This document shows positions 1 to 7,115 of a DNA stretch of 10,060 bases, in pieces (position 1 is the stretch's first letter; the number at the start of each line of letters is the position of its first letter). The notes under the pieces were generated by a model, which saw only the letters and a list, made by a program, of their open reading frames with translations, made no database searches and was not told where the DNA came from. The stretch comes from Propionibacteriaceae bacterium (GTDB taxonomy: Bacteria; Actinomycetota; Actinomycetes; Propionibacteriales; Propionibacteriaceae): NCBI GenBank assembly GCA_031268065.1, contig JAIRXX010000287.1:1-10060 (forward strand), given 5' to 3'. The translations under genes were made by a program, and so were the position numbers.

Positions 1-63
1 GCAAGTCATTGAGGCGGTCGTGCTGGTGGCCGTACTCGCCAGCGCTGCGGCTGGGCTCGGGGG
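1..63. other. Left-edge region downstream of the YhgE/Pip gene
   Basis: These 63 bases follow the TAA stop of the YhgE/Pip gene. Read on the minus strand they are GC-rich. The only ATG is at 9-7, with no Shine-Dalgarno-like sequence before it, and too little follows to test for coding. There is no hairpin followed by a T-tract, so no terminator is evident. In related loci a second YhgE/Pip gene often follows the first; whether that is so here cannot be seen. Confidence 0.4.
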
Positions 64-1983
64 TTAGAGCGCGGGGAAGAGCAGCTTCATCGACCAGCGT
101 TGGCGGATTGAGACGGCTAGCAGGTCCAGACCGGCGAAGGCGGCGAAGTAGGCAAACAGCACCATCGCCTTTTGGGAGGCTATCTCCAGGGAACCGCCGT
201 AGAGAAGGTTTCTCAGGCCGTCAACCGCGTGGGCCATCGGCAGGAACGAGTGGAGGAACTGATCCACTTCGGGCATGGTCTGCCAGGGGAAGGTGCCGCC
301 AGAGGTGGTCAACTGCACGATCATCAAGACTAGGCCGAGGAATAGGCCCACTTTCCCCCACGCGGTGACCAGGAAATGCACGATGGTGAGGTAGGTCAGC
401 ACCATCAAGAAGAGGAAAAGCACGCTGAGCAGGGTATAGACCGGCGAAAGCGCGATGATGAGGTGCAGGGCGACGAGCATTATCGACATCTGGCCGATGC
501 CGATGAGCGCGGGTGGCAGCCATCCGCTGAGGGCGACTTTCCAGGGTGAGACATTGGAAATCAGCGCCCTGGTGGAAATGGGCGGCATCAGGACGAACAG
601 GATGTACACGCCGATCCAGCCAGCCAGCGCCATGAAGAACGGCGCCAGCCCGATCGCGTAGCTCATCGCCGCTGCGACGGTGTTGGTTTTGAAGGTCAAC
701 GGGTTGACCACCACGTCGACAAAATTCTTGCGCTCTGCTTCGGTGAGATTGGGCAGCGAATCGACGCCCGTTTTCAAACCGTCCTCAAGCGTGTCCGCGC
801 CTGCGGCCAACTCTTTGAGCCCATTCGATAGCTGTGTCACCGCGACGACGATCTTGCCAAAATTGGACTGCAGCAGGTCAACGCCGTCATCAAGTTTTTG
901 AATCCCGGCGACTAGCTTGGAATCAGCTTTTTGCAGTTGCCCGATCCCGCTATCCAGCTGCCCGGCCCCAGTATCAAGCTGATCGATGGCGTTGGCATAT
1001 TGGCTGATGTCCAGGTGGATGGTCGTCACCGCCTGATCGGCTTCGTTTACGATGGCCAACAGGTCTGCTTTGATGTCATCGGGCAAGTCGGACTGGTTTA
1101 TCAGCGTCCGCAGCTCAGCGACGATCTTGTTCCAGGCTTTGTTGACTTTGACTTCGTAGCCATCCACTTCTTTGGTGATCGAGTTGACCTGATCCAGGCC
1201 GCTCTTCAACTGCGCCGAGCCGTTCTTCAGCTGCTTCAGGGCCGCTGGCAACGCTTTGACGCTGGTGTTCAACTCGTCTATGCCCTTTTTGACCTGCAAC
1301 AACCCCCCGGCAAATTCTTCGACGCCAGCCTTGAGTTTGTCAGAACCATCGGACGCGGTAGCCAGCCCCGCTGCCAACTCGGCGGCGCCATCGCCAGCTT
1401 TCACCAGGCTGGCCCGGATTTCGGCGATTCCGGCCAACTGCAGCATCATCACCTGCTTGCTGATTTGGCCAGCCACCTCGGAAGTCACCCTGAACTCCAA
1501 CTGCTCGGCTATTTCGTGCAGAACATAGGAATTCGCATCGTTGAGGATAAGCTCCATCTCGGTCTGCACGGCATCGAACTTAGCGAGCTTGTTGATGTTG
1601 TCGGTAAAATCCTCACCGATGATCATGGCGAACGCATATTCCCCGTCGAAGACTTTCTGCTCCACATCCGCCGCGTCTGCAAGTTGCCAATCGAAAGTGC
1701 CATCCTTTTGCAAGCTTTCCACAAGCTGGACCCCCATATTTTTTGGCAGGTCGGGATTCGTCGAGGCGTCCTCGTCCCCAGGACTCGTGGAAACGGTGCC
1801 GGTGTCGTTGTTCACAATGGCTACCGGCACATTCTTCAGGTTCGTGTACGGGTCTGAATTAGCGTAAAGGTAAAGCGAGCTATAGAGCAAAGGGATGATC
1901 AAGAGCGCGACGAGCGCCAGCCTGGTGAGCTTGCGGGTGGCAAATCTCCCGATGCTGTTGATCGCAATCCTGAGAATTATCAT
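64..1983 (-). CDS. YhgE/Pip-family membrane protein with long coiled-coil ectodomain
   Basis: This 639-residue protein has the YhgE/Pip layout. There is a basic N-terminus and one membrane span (about residues 20-41), then the family hallmark VPVAIVNNDTG (52-62). A long extracytoplasmic part follows, and five to six membrane spans at the C-terminus (about 436-466, 484-512, 515-541, 545-560, 606-626). The motif TSGGTFPWQTMP (560-571) before the last spans is also typical of YhgE/Pip and ABC-2-like permeases. Residues about 195-405 hold repeated L-x-x-G / G-x-x-x-L heptad-like segments (for example QLKNGSAQLKSGLDQV), predicting a coiled coil. The family includes the lactococcal phage infection protein Pip and is related to YueB/EsaA of Gram-positive type VII secretion; its transported substrate is not settled. 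At 639 residues it is shorter than Pip (about 900). The ATG at 1983 puts the hydrophobic segment near the N-terminus. Only a weak GAAG precedes it, 33 bp after the pseudo-ATPase stop, so translation may be coupled. Confidence 0.9.
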   Translation of the reverse strand: MIILRIAINSIGRFATRKLTRLALVALLIIPLLYSSLYLYANSDPYTNLKNVPVAIVNNDTGTVSTSPGDEDASTNPDLPKNMGVQLVESLQKDGTFDWQLADAADVEQKVFDGEYAFAMIIGEDFTDNINKLAKFDAVQTEMELILNDANSYVLHEIAEQLEFRVTSEVAGQISKQVMMLQLAGIAEIRASLVKAGDGAAELAAGLATASDGSDKLKAGVEEFAGGLLQVKKGIDELNTSVKALPAALKQLKNGSAQLKSGLDQVNSITKEVDGYEVKVNKAWNKIVAELRTLINQSDLPDDIKADLLAIVNEADQAVTTIHLDISQYANAIDQLDTGAGQLDSGIGQLQKADSKLVAGIQKLDDGVDLLQSNFGKIVVAVTQLSNGLKELAAGADTLEDGLKTGVDSLPNLTEAERKNFVDVVVNPLTFKTNTVAAAMSYAIGLAPFFMALAGWIGVYILFVLMPPISTRALISNVSPWKVALSGWLPPALIGIGQMSIMLVALHLIIALSPVYTLLSVLFLFLMVLTYLTIVHFLVTAWGKVGLFLGLVLMIVQLTTSGGTFPWQTMPEVDQFLHSFLPMAHAVDGLRNLLYGGSLEIASQKAMVLFAYFAAFAGLDLLAVSIRQRWSMKLLFPAL

Positions 1984-2016
1984 TTCAACTTCATTCTCAC
2001 TGTTTTCACACCTTGT

Positions 2017-2757
2017 TCAACTTCCGTAGCCCGCGCCAGGTTTGATTACGAGGCTCCCCCCGCCTGCCGCAACTGCCTCCGCGCTCGGCTTCGGCTCGCG
2101 GTATTTCATGGAGTCGTCCAGGTCGTAATAGCCCTCATTGAGAAACTCGGCCACCACTTTGGTGGTGAGCAAGATCACCGCGTTGTCACCATGCTGTATC
2201 TCTTTTATCGCCGCAAACCATTCGTTTGGCAAACCGGCATACCGCTCCGGATGGGTCACAAATACGAATCGGACTCCGGGCCGCATAGCCGCCAATTCGG
2301 TAAACATTTTGATGCGCACCGGCCCCGGCACACTTTTCAGCCTGAGCGATGCCAAACCTGCTGGCCCGACACCCATCACGCTGCCCATGTATTCTAAGAC
2401 AGACTCGCGGGAAACATTTTCGCCAGCGAACAGAAACTCTTCCTTTAAGACTCTCCAGGCCTTTAAGAACTCGTCCGGCTCACCGATTACCGGCACAAAA
2501 GGCACCGCTGTCATATTTCTTAGCTCACGCAAATTGAACGCGGCTTCCGCAGCTGTTCCAAGTTCCTCCGAAGCGCTGAGCGATCCGGTGTATTTTCTGA
2601 GCCTGCCAGATGCCAGCATGGCGAATGTAACTGCTTTTTGGGTGTCGTCGGTGGCGAGTATGGTGAACTCGCCCGTTCGGAACAGAAAACTCATATTATC
2701 GAACAGGACATCGCCCTCATCGTTTTTTACGCTGAGGTTTTTCCCCTCAATTTGCAT
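2017..2757 (-). CDS. Degenerate ABC-ATPase-like protein (probable pseudo-ATPase) paired with YhgE/Pip
   Basis: The 246 residues follow the order of an ABC nucleotide-binding domain: an N-terminal strand pair (MQIEGKNLSV, then VLFDNMSFLFRTGEFTIL), a P-loop position, a helical middle, and strand-rich C-terminal blocks. The catalytic motifs are lost. At the Walker A position the sequence is ATDDTQKAV (35-43): the lysine K41 aligns, but the glycines and the Ser/Thr are gone. The signature position reads about SVPGP (142-146) instead of LSGGQ. The Walker B Asp-Glu position reads FVFVTHP (164-170), with Thr-His in place of Asp-Glu. The H-loop position reads LLTTK (196-200), with Lys for His. These alignments are by eye. 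ATP hydrolysis therefore looks unlikely. Its place 33 bp before a YhgE/Pip gene fits a structural or regulatory partner of that membrane protein. No Shine-Dalgarno precedes the ATG at 2757. It could instead be an unrelated small protein, since similarity is only by motif order. Confidence 0.7.
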   Translation of the reverse strand: MQIEGKNLSVKNDEGDVLFDNMSFLFRTGEFTILATDDTQKAVTFAMLASGRLRKYTGSLSASEELGTAAEAAFNLRELRNMTAVPFVPVIGEPDEFLKAWRVLKEEFLFAGENVSRESVLEYMGSVMGVGPAGLASLRLKSVPGPVRIKMFTELAAMRPGVRFVFVTHPERYAGLPNEWFAAIKEIQHGDNAVILLTTKVVAEFLNEGYYDLDDSMKYREPKPSAEAVAAGGGSLVIKPGAGYGS

Positions 2758-2763
2758 GCCGAC

Positions 2764-2774
2764 ATATTATCACA
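2764..2774 (-). promoter_or_regulatory. Candidate extended -10 element for a leaderless transcript
   Basis: On the minus strand the spacer before the pseudo-ATPase gene contains TGTGATAATAT. It can be read as TAATAT (2769-2764), matching TAnnnT, six bases before the ATG, or as an extended TGTGATAAT. Transcription would then begin at or one to three bases before the ATG at 2757. This agrees with the absence of a Shine-Dalgarno sequence there. No well-spaced -35 hexamer is apparent; the best TTG-containing candidate is about 20 bp away. Leaderless mRNAs are common in actinobacteria. Confidence 0.35.
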
Positions 2775-2793
2775 GAGGCAATAGGTGTTAGCT

Positions 2794-5700
2794 TCAAGCG
2801 GTGATGACTCCAGTCAGCGCAGTCGTCCGAGTGGTTGTGGTGTAGCCGGTGGCCGTCACTTTGACCGCAACTTTGATGCGATAGCCCACATCAGCGGCTA
2901 CTGGCGCATAAGTTGCCGCTGTGCCGCCCTTACTGGCAGAGATAGCTGAAGCCTTGCCCTTCGCATTCACCCGGTACCACTTGTAGCTGACCTTCTCGTT
3001 TGTGACTCTGGCTGGCAGCCAATGGTCGTCACCGTCACCCAGGTCCACTGCCAACGCAGTGCCGATCACGGCAGTCGCCGCATCGATAATCACCGGCGTG
3101 GCAGCGAGCATCGGGGCTTTGGCCACCTTGGCGCTCGCCGCAGAGGTCTTTGCCACCGCCTTGTAGCCGGTGCATGCCGGGGCCTGCTCGATTGTGCCCA
3201 GAGCTATCGCCTCATCAGCCTCAGCCCTAGTCGGGCAGGTGCCGCTGACCTTAACTTTGATCTTCTTCCCGTAATCAGCCTGAGTGGTCAGATAGGGAGT
3301 CTGATCGCAAGGCCCGGAAGCGACCTTGGTGGAATTGCGGTACCAATCGCAGACATAGCTGACACCGGCGGGCTTCCAAGCGGTGAAGACGGCGGTGAGG
3401 GTCTGATTCACTTTCGGCTTCTTATTGGAGACCTTTGCGGTGGTCGCGCTCAGCTTCGGCAAGGCCTTATTGGTGACCGTAATTGTCCCAGTCGGATCGT
3501 AATAACCGTCAACAGCCTTCACAGCCTTGTCAGCGGCGTCTTTTGCCTGATACTTCCAAAGGTATTTGCCGTTGGGGACCGTCGTGCCATCGTCGGCTTT
3601 CCCGTCCCAGCCTTGACCGGAGACAGCCAACGTCCGGATTGAGCCGTCTGCCGCGCTAGCTGGTACGGCGATGGTGCGCACCGCCACACCGGCGGCATTG
3701 GAAATGGTCAGCGTGCCAGCCTCGACCGGGGTGGAAAGATCGAAGAAGGGCTTCCAATATTCGCCATTCACATTGAGCGTGGCCGGCGCCTCGACTGAGA
3801 GCAGCCTCGGTGCGGCATTGCCCACTCCGGCTAGATCGGACACATCGGCCAAACGCAGGCTGTGCTCCACCTTGCCGGTGTTGTCCTGAATCCGCGTCAC
3901 CCAAGCCACCTGGGTGCCATAGGCGGCGGGATCGACGCTTGGATCAGCGTCTTCCAGCAGCGGAAGCGACGGATCGTCGCAAGCGGTGTCGCTGTCAGTG
4001 TTCCAAATCTTGAACGACGGGGCGCCGCTAAGATCCTCAAGCACCGCAAACCCGTCTCCGATGCCCACTGGGAGGGTGTCAACGCAACTCTTATAAAGTC
4101 GCTGCGCCCTGGTGTCGTAAAGCTGGGTCAGTGAGAGCGAACCCCGGACCAAACCGAAGGCGATCCGATCACCGTAAAGATAGGCGGTGCTGATCTTGTA
4201 GCCGGAGAGAGACGGATCGAGCACGGTCAGGCTGGAGACCGAATCTTTCAGCTGGCTCTTCGCAGGCTGGGAGAGGTCCACCACCTTGAAGCCGGTCTTC
4301 TTGGAATTCAACTCCACCGCCAAGCTGCCGAAGATCGCCGCCGAATAGCTGCCCCAGTATTTGCCATTGGGCAGCAGGACTTTGTTCTTCTTTGCGGCAT
4401 TCACCAGCGCGTAACTGCCGCTGACATCGAGCAGCGAGGTCACCTTCTTCACCGTGCCGGTGAGTTTGCCGCCGTCATAGCGGGTCAAGGTGGTGCCGTT
4501 CAGCACGGCGGAGCGCTGCCCGGAAATCTGGTACTGCTTCGCAACCGGATCGATCAGCGCCTCATCGCTCGCTGGCGCCAATGTGCCAGCGGTCGCACTG
4601 CGCTTCCAGCCGGTGGCCAAGTCGCGGTTGTCGGTACCAGCCAGGCTCACCAAGTCGAGATCGAGAGAGCTTGGCGGCACCGGTCCGGCGAAATCGGTGA
4701 AGAGGCTGGCCGCCAACGCGGTGGACGTGCCCTCGAGTGTCACCTTGTAGGTGGTGCCGGTGGTCCCGGCGTAGGAATGCGCCAAGGGCCGTTCGGCATC
4801 GCCTACCGCGAAGAATTTCGCCGAAGTGCCGGAAAGCTTCACCGTGCGCAGCTTCTTGGCGCCCAGTTCGTAAACCTTGAGCGTGTTCTTGATGGTGAGC
4901 GTGATCGCATCGGCGCTCAACCCGGCGGAAACCTTGTCGCCGGACTTCACCGAGGCGATCTTCTTGCAGGTGGCCTTGCTGGCGCTCTGGGCGCGGACGC
5001 ACCAAGACACGCTCTTGCCATTGCGCTGCACATACTGCAATTCGGTGCCGTCATCGCCGCCGAAACCGATATAAGGCACTTGCCCGGTGACCCGGAACGG
5101 CACGGCGTCGGGCGCGGCCGGATCGAGCCTGGCTAGGTCAATGTCCACATAGCTGGTCAAAGCGGTGGCGCTGGTCGACTTGTAGTAGCTGGTCAACCGG
5201 GCCGCCGCGCTGTCGGACATGACGAAAGAATCGACACGTTTCTTCGTGCCTTTCGGCTCAGCCTTCTTGGCATCGAACCTGACTTCTTCACCCAGTACGC
5301 TGAAATCAGCCAAATCAGCGAGGGTCTTCCGATACCAGCCGGAGGTGCTTCCCAGAATGGCGTGCCCAGCGGTGACCGCCTGCAATTTCTCGTTCCCATA
5401 GACCGCAAAGTCCGCGAGGGTGTTAGCCACCAAATCCAAGACCGCCACGATCCGCTGCGCCACAGTGCCGCCCTCGCAGCTATCCGCGATCCATGAAGTG
5501 ACTACGCCGTCGTCTTCCTTCTCGCACTTATACGCAACCCAGACTGCCTTGCCGTCGGCAACATACGCCGCCGGTGCGCCCGTCTGCAGGGCGGACGTCT
5601 CCCAGGTCTGGCCGTTGTCTAGCGATATTTGGGTCACACCAGTGCCCTTCGCCACCAGACTCTGCCCGGAGGCGGCCAAAACCTCGGTGGGGCGCGGACC

Positions 5701-5829
5701 AGTCGCAACTGCCTGCTCGTCGTACACCAGCGGATCGGCGGCGAACGCCTCGGCTGGGGCATTCGCCAGCAAGCCGAAGACTAGGGCCAACGAGGCGAGT
5801 GCGCCCACGCTCTTGGAAAGGGTACTCAT
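2794..5829 (-). CDS. Large secreted protein: probable beta-propeller, FlgD-like Ig domain, two Ig-like repeats
   Basis: The 1011-residue product starts with a Sec signal peptide (K6, hydrophobic 9-23, likely cleavage after AFA at 28-30), so it is exported. Residues about 45-670 are beta-rich with blade-like repeats and one Asp-box, ISLDNGQTW (68-76); a beta-propeller is the likely fold, though blade number is unclear. Residues about 675-785 form a FlgD-like Ig domain, with the hallmark GQGWDGKADDGTTVPNGKY (738-756). Two actinobacterial Ig-like repeats follow: about 795-865 (CDWYRN at 827-832, then DYGKKIKVKV) and about 905-1011 (YKWYR around W951, then DVGYRIKVAV). Ten cysteines at 102, 118, 277, 288, 582, 617, 827, 841, 865 and 886 are consistent with disulfides. 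No LPxTG motif or C-terminal membrane span is present, so it is either released or held non-covalently. It starts 1 bp after the lipoprotein stop with AAAGGAGA 7 bases before the ATG, so co-translation is likely. Its ligand is unknown. Confidence 0.85.
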   Translation of the reverse strand: MSTLSKSVGALASLALVFGLLANAPAEAFAADPLVYDEQAVATGPRPTEVLAASGQSLVAKGTGVTQISLDNGQTWETSALQTGAPAAYVADGKAVWVAYKCEKEDDGVVTSWIADSCEGGTVAQRIVAVLDLVANTLADFAVYGNEKLQAVTAGHAILGSTSGWYRKTLADLADFSVLGEEVRFDAKKAEPKGTKKRVDSFVMSDSAAARLTSYYKSTSATALTSYVDIDLARLDPAAPDAVPFRVTGQVPYIGFGGDDGTELQYVQRNGKSVSWCVRAQSASKATCKKIASVKSGDKVSAGLSADAITLTIKNTLKVYELGAKKLRTVKLSGTSAKFFAVGDAERPLAHSYAGTTGTTYKVTLEGTSTALAASLFTDFAGPVPPSSLDLDLVSLAGTDNRDLATGWKRSATAGTLAPASDEALIDPVAKQYQISGQRSAVLNGTTLTRYDGGKLTGTVKKVTSLLDVSGSYALVNAAKKNKVLLPNGKYWGSYSAAIFGSLAVELNSKKTGFKVVDLSQPAKSQLKDSVSSLTVLDPSLSGYKISTAYLYGDRIAFGLVRGSLSLTQLYDTRAQRLYKSCVDTLPVGIGDGFAVLEDLSGAPSFKIWNTDSDTACDDPSLPLLEDADPSVDPAAYGTQVAWVTRIQDNTGKVEHSLRLADVSDLAGVGNAAPRLLSVEAPATLNVNGEYWKPFFDLSTPVEAGTLTISNAAGVAVRTIAVPASAADGSIRTLAVSGQGWDGKADDGTTVPNGKYLWKYQAKDAADKAVKAVDGYYDPTGTITVTNKALPKLSATTAKVSNKKPKVNQTLTAVFTAWKPAGVSYVCDWYRNSTKVASGPCDQTPYLTTQADYGKKIKVKVSGTCPTRAEADEAIALGTIEQAPACTGYKAVAKTSAASAKVAKAPMLAATPVIIDAATAVIGTALAVDLGDGDDHWLPARVTNEKVSYKWYRVNAKGKASAISASKGGTAATYAPVAADVGYRIKVAVKVTATGYTTTTRTTALTGVITA

Positions 5830-5830
5830 T

Positions 5831-7093
5831 TCACTTCTCCTTTGACGCCGCTTTGGCGACAGTACAGGTGTTGTCTATCAGACTTGGGAGCGCTTCGGAG
5901 CTGAGCACGATGCCGTACGCAACCTGGGAGCACTTGGCTTTTCTAATGATTGGGGTGGCGGTGCCAGCGACGATGATCGCCGCCTTCTTCGCTTTGGAGA
6001 TAGTCACCGCATCCACTGTGGCGCGGGACCGGTCACCGATCTGGATACCGACATCACCGGCAGTAAAAGTGGTGGCGGTGAGCAGCGGGTCAGAGTCGCC
6101 CACGGCGGCGATCCCGATGCCGTTGGAGTTGAACTTGCTCTTCTCGACCGATCCGCTGGCCGCACCGAGGAAGCAGATGCCGCATTGGGAATTCTTGCTG
6201 AAGCTGGAGCCGACGATGCTCACCTGATGCGTGCCGCCGACCGAGACCCCGGCATAGCTGTTGGAACTAAAGGTGGAATCAGTTATCTCCAGCGTCGTGC
6301 CAACATTCTCCAACGTCTCCGAAGAACTCATATCCACCCCCGCCCCACCACTGGTGTCAGCTGCGGCTCTCGCACCGGAAATATTAACGGCGGAGAGCCG
6401 CAGCAGACTGGCAGCCGACGCGATGACTCCCGATCCGGGGACGCCAGCATCGCGGATAATGGAAAGCTGTTCTAAAGTGACGACATCTCCAGCGAGCACC
6501 AGCAACGCCGCATCCGGGGCAGTGGAGGAAATAACCGTCCGCTTCGCGCCCTCACCGCGCAGGACCACACCGTCCAGCAGCACCAACGGCTGGCTGAGCG
6601 CGTAGCTGCCTTTTTGCAGCTCCAGCACCGCGCCAGGGGCCGCTTGGGCAACCACTTGATGCAGGTCGGCTTTCGGGGTGACTCTGATCGTCTTGGCAGT
6701 GGAGATTTCACCGGTGATATTGGCCGAGAGCCTGCTCAGCACCGCTTGGGCTATCACGCCATCAGCGGGCACGGCAGCCAAATCAGCTTTCAAGTCAGCC
6801 AGGAAGGCGCGTTGGTCACACTGCGCGGAACTGAGCTGCTGGTAGGTGTTTTGCAAAGTCTGCTGCAACCGCTGCCCAGCTTGCTCGCCACTGGCCTCAG
6901 CCTGGGCACTGGGATCGAGCGCGTAGACGGCCACATAGTCGCTAACTGCGCCGCTGATCGCGGTGACAAGTCCCGAGCAATCCTGCTCAGGCACCGTCTC
7001 CGTGACGCTGGGCACGACTGGCTCGGTCGCCCCGCAACCGACAGCTGCCAGCACAGCTAACGCGGCCATCAGCAAACCCGCCTTTCTACCCAT
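5831..7093 (-). CDS. Beta-helix lipoprotein
   Basis: The 420-residue product begins with a lipoprotein signal (GRK then a hydrophobic stretch, lipobox AVGC with the acylated Cys at 20), so it should be anchored on the outer face of the membrane. Residues about 36-135 are mainly helical and Gln/Ala-rich, with Cys39 and Cys92 as a possible disulfide. From about 137 to 412 runs a right-handed parallel beta-helix (pectate-lyase/NosD-like, PbH1-type repeats). It begins with the typical cap DLHQVVAQAAPGAVLELQKG and has coils such as TFSSNSYAGVSVGG, SSFSKNSQCGICFLG, KFNSNGIGIAAVG and TFTAGDVGIQIG. Such folds occur in carbohydrate lyases and in structural or adhesive proteins; no lyase catalytic set was recognised, so an enzyme activity is not claimed. 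AGAAGGGG lies just before the ATG at 7093. The gene sits 22 bp after the RTX stop and 1 bp before the propeller/Ig gene, which points to a shared operon and surface role. Confidence 0.85.
   Translation of the reverse strand: MGRKAGLLMAALAVLAAVGCGATEPVVPSVTETVPEQDCSGLVTAISGAVSDYVAVYALDPSAQAEASGEQAGQRLQQTLQNTYQQLSSAQCDQRAFLADLKADLAAVPADGVIAQAVLSRLSANITGEISTAKTIRVTPKADLHQVVAQAAPGAVLELQKGSYALSQPLVLLDGVVLRGEGAKRTVISSTAPDAALLVLAGDVVTLEQLSIIRDAGVPGSGVIASAASLLRLSAVNISGARAAADTSGGAGVDMSSSETLENVGTTLEITDSTFSSNSYAGVSVGGTHQVSIVGSSFSKNSQCGICFLGAASGSVEKSKFNSNGIGIAAVGDSDPLLTATTFTAGDVGIQIGDRSRATVDAVTISKAKKAAIIVAGTATPIIRKAKCSQVAYGIVLSSEALPSLIDNTCTVAKAASKEK
5836..5843 (-). promoter_or_regulatory. Strong Shine-Dalgarno embedded in the lipoprotein 3' end
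   Basis: On the minus strand AAAGGAGA lies 6 bases before the ATG at 5829. It is made of the last Lys-Glu-Lys codons of the lipoprotein gene, whose TGA stop is separated from the ATG by a single base. This fixes the start of the propeller/Ig gene and supports translational coupling of the two. Confidence 0.8.
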
Positions 7094-7095
7094 TT

Positions 7096-7103
7096 CCCCT
7101 TCT
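7096..7103 (-). promoter_or_regulatory. Ribosome binding site of the lipoprotein gene
   Basis: On the minus strand AGAAGGGG lies 2-4 bases before the ATG at 7093, in the 22-base spacer after the RTX gene stop. It supports this start, which also gives the expected short basic N-terminus before the lipobox. Confidence 0.6.
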
Positions 7104-7115
7104 CATTCGCCGTGC

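Noticed and set aside
7..9. ATG as the start of a further minus-strand gene
   Set aside because: There is no Shine-Dalgarno or promoter before it and only three codons are inside the window, so coding cannot be judged.
931..1857. 308-codon plus-strand open frame
   Set aside because: It is antisense to the coiled-coil part of the YhgE/Pip gene, has low-complexity Gln/Leu/Asp composition and no ribosome binding site or recognisable domain.
2017..2757. Annotation as a working ABC transporter ATP-binding protein
   Set aside because: Only the Walker A lysine position is kept; the glycines, signature, Walker B acidic residues and H-loop histidine are missing.
2758..2793. Terminator between the propeller/Ig gene and the pseudo-ATPase gene
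   Set aside because: The 36-base spacer contains no stem-loop of useful length and no T-tract on the minus strand.
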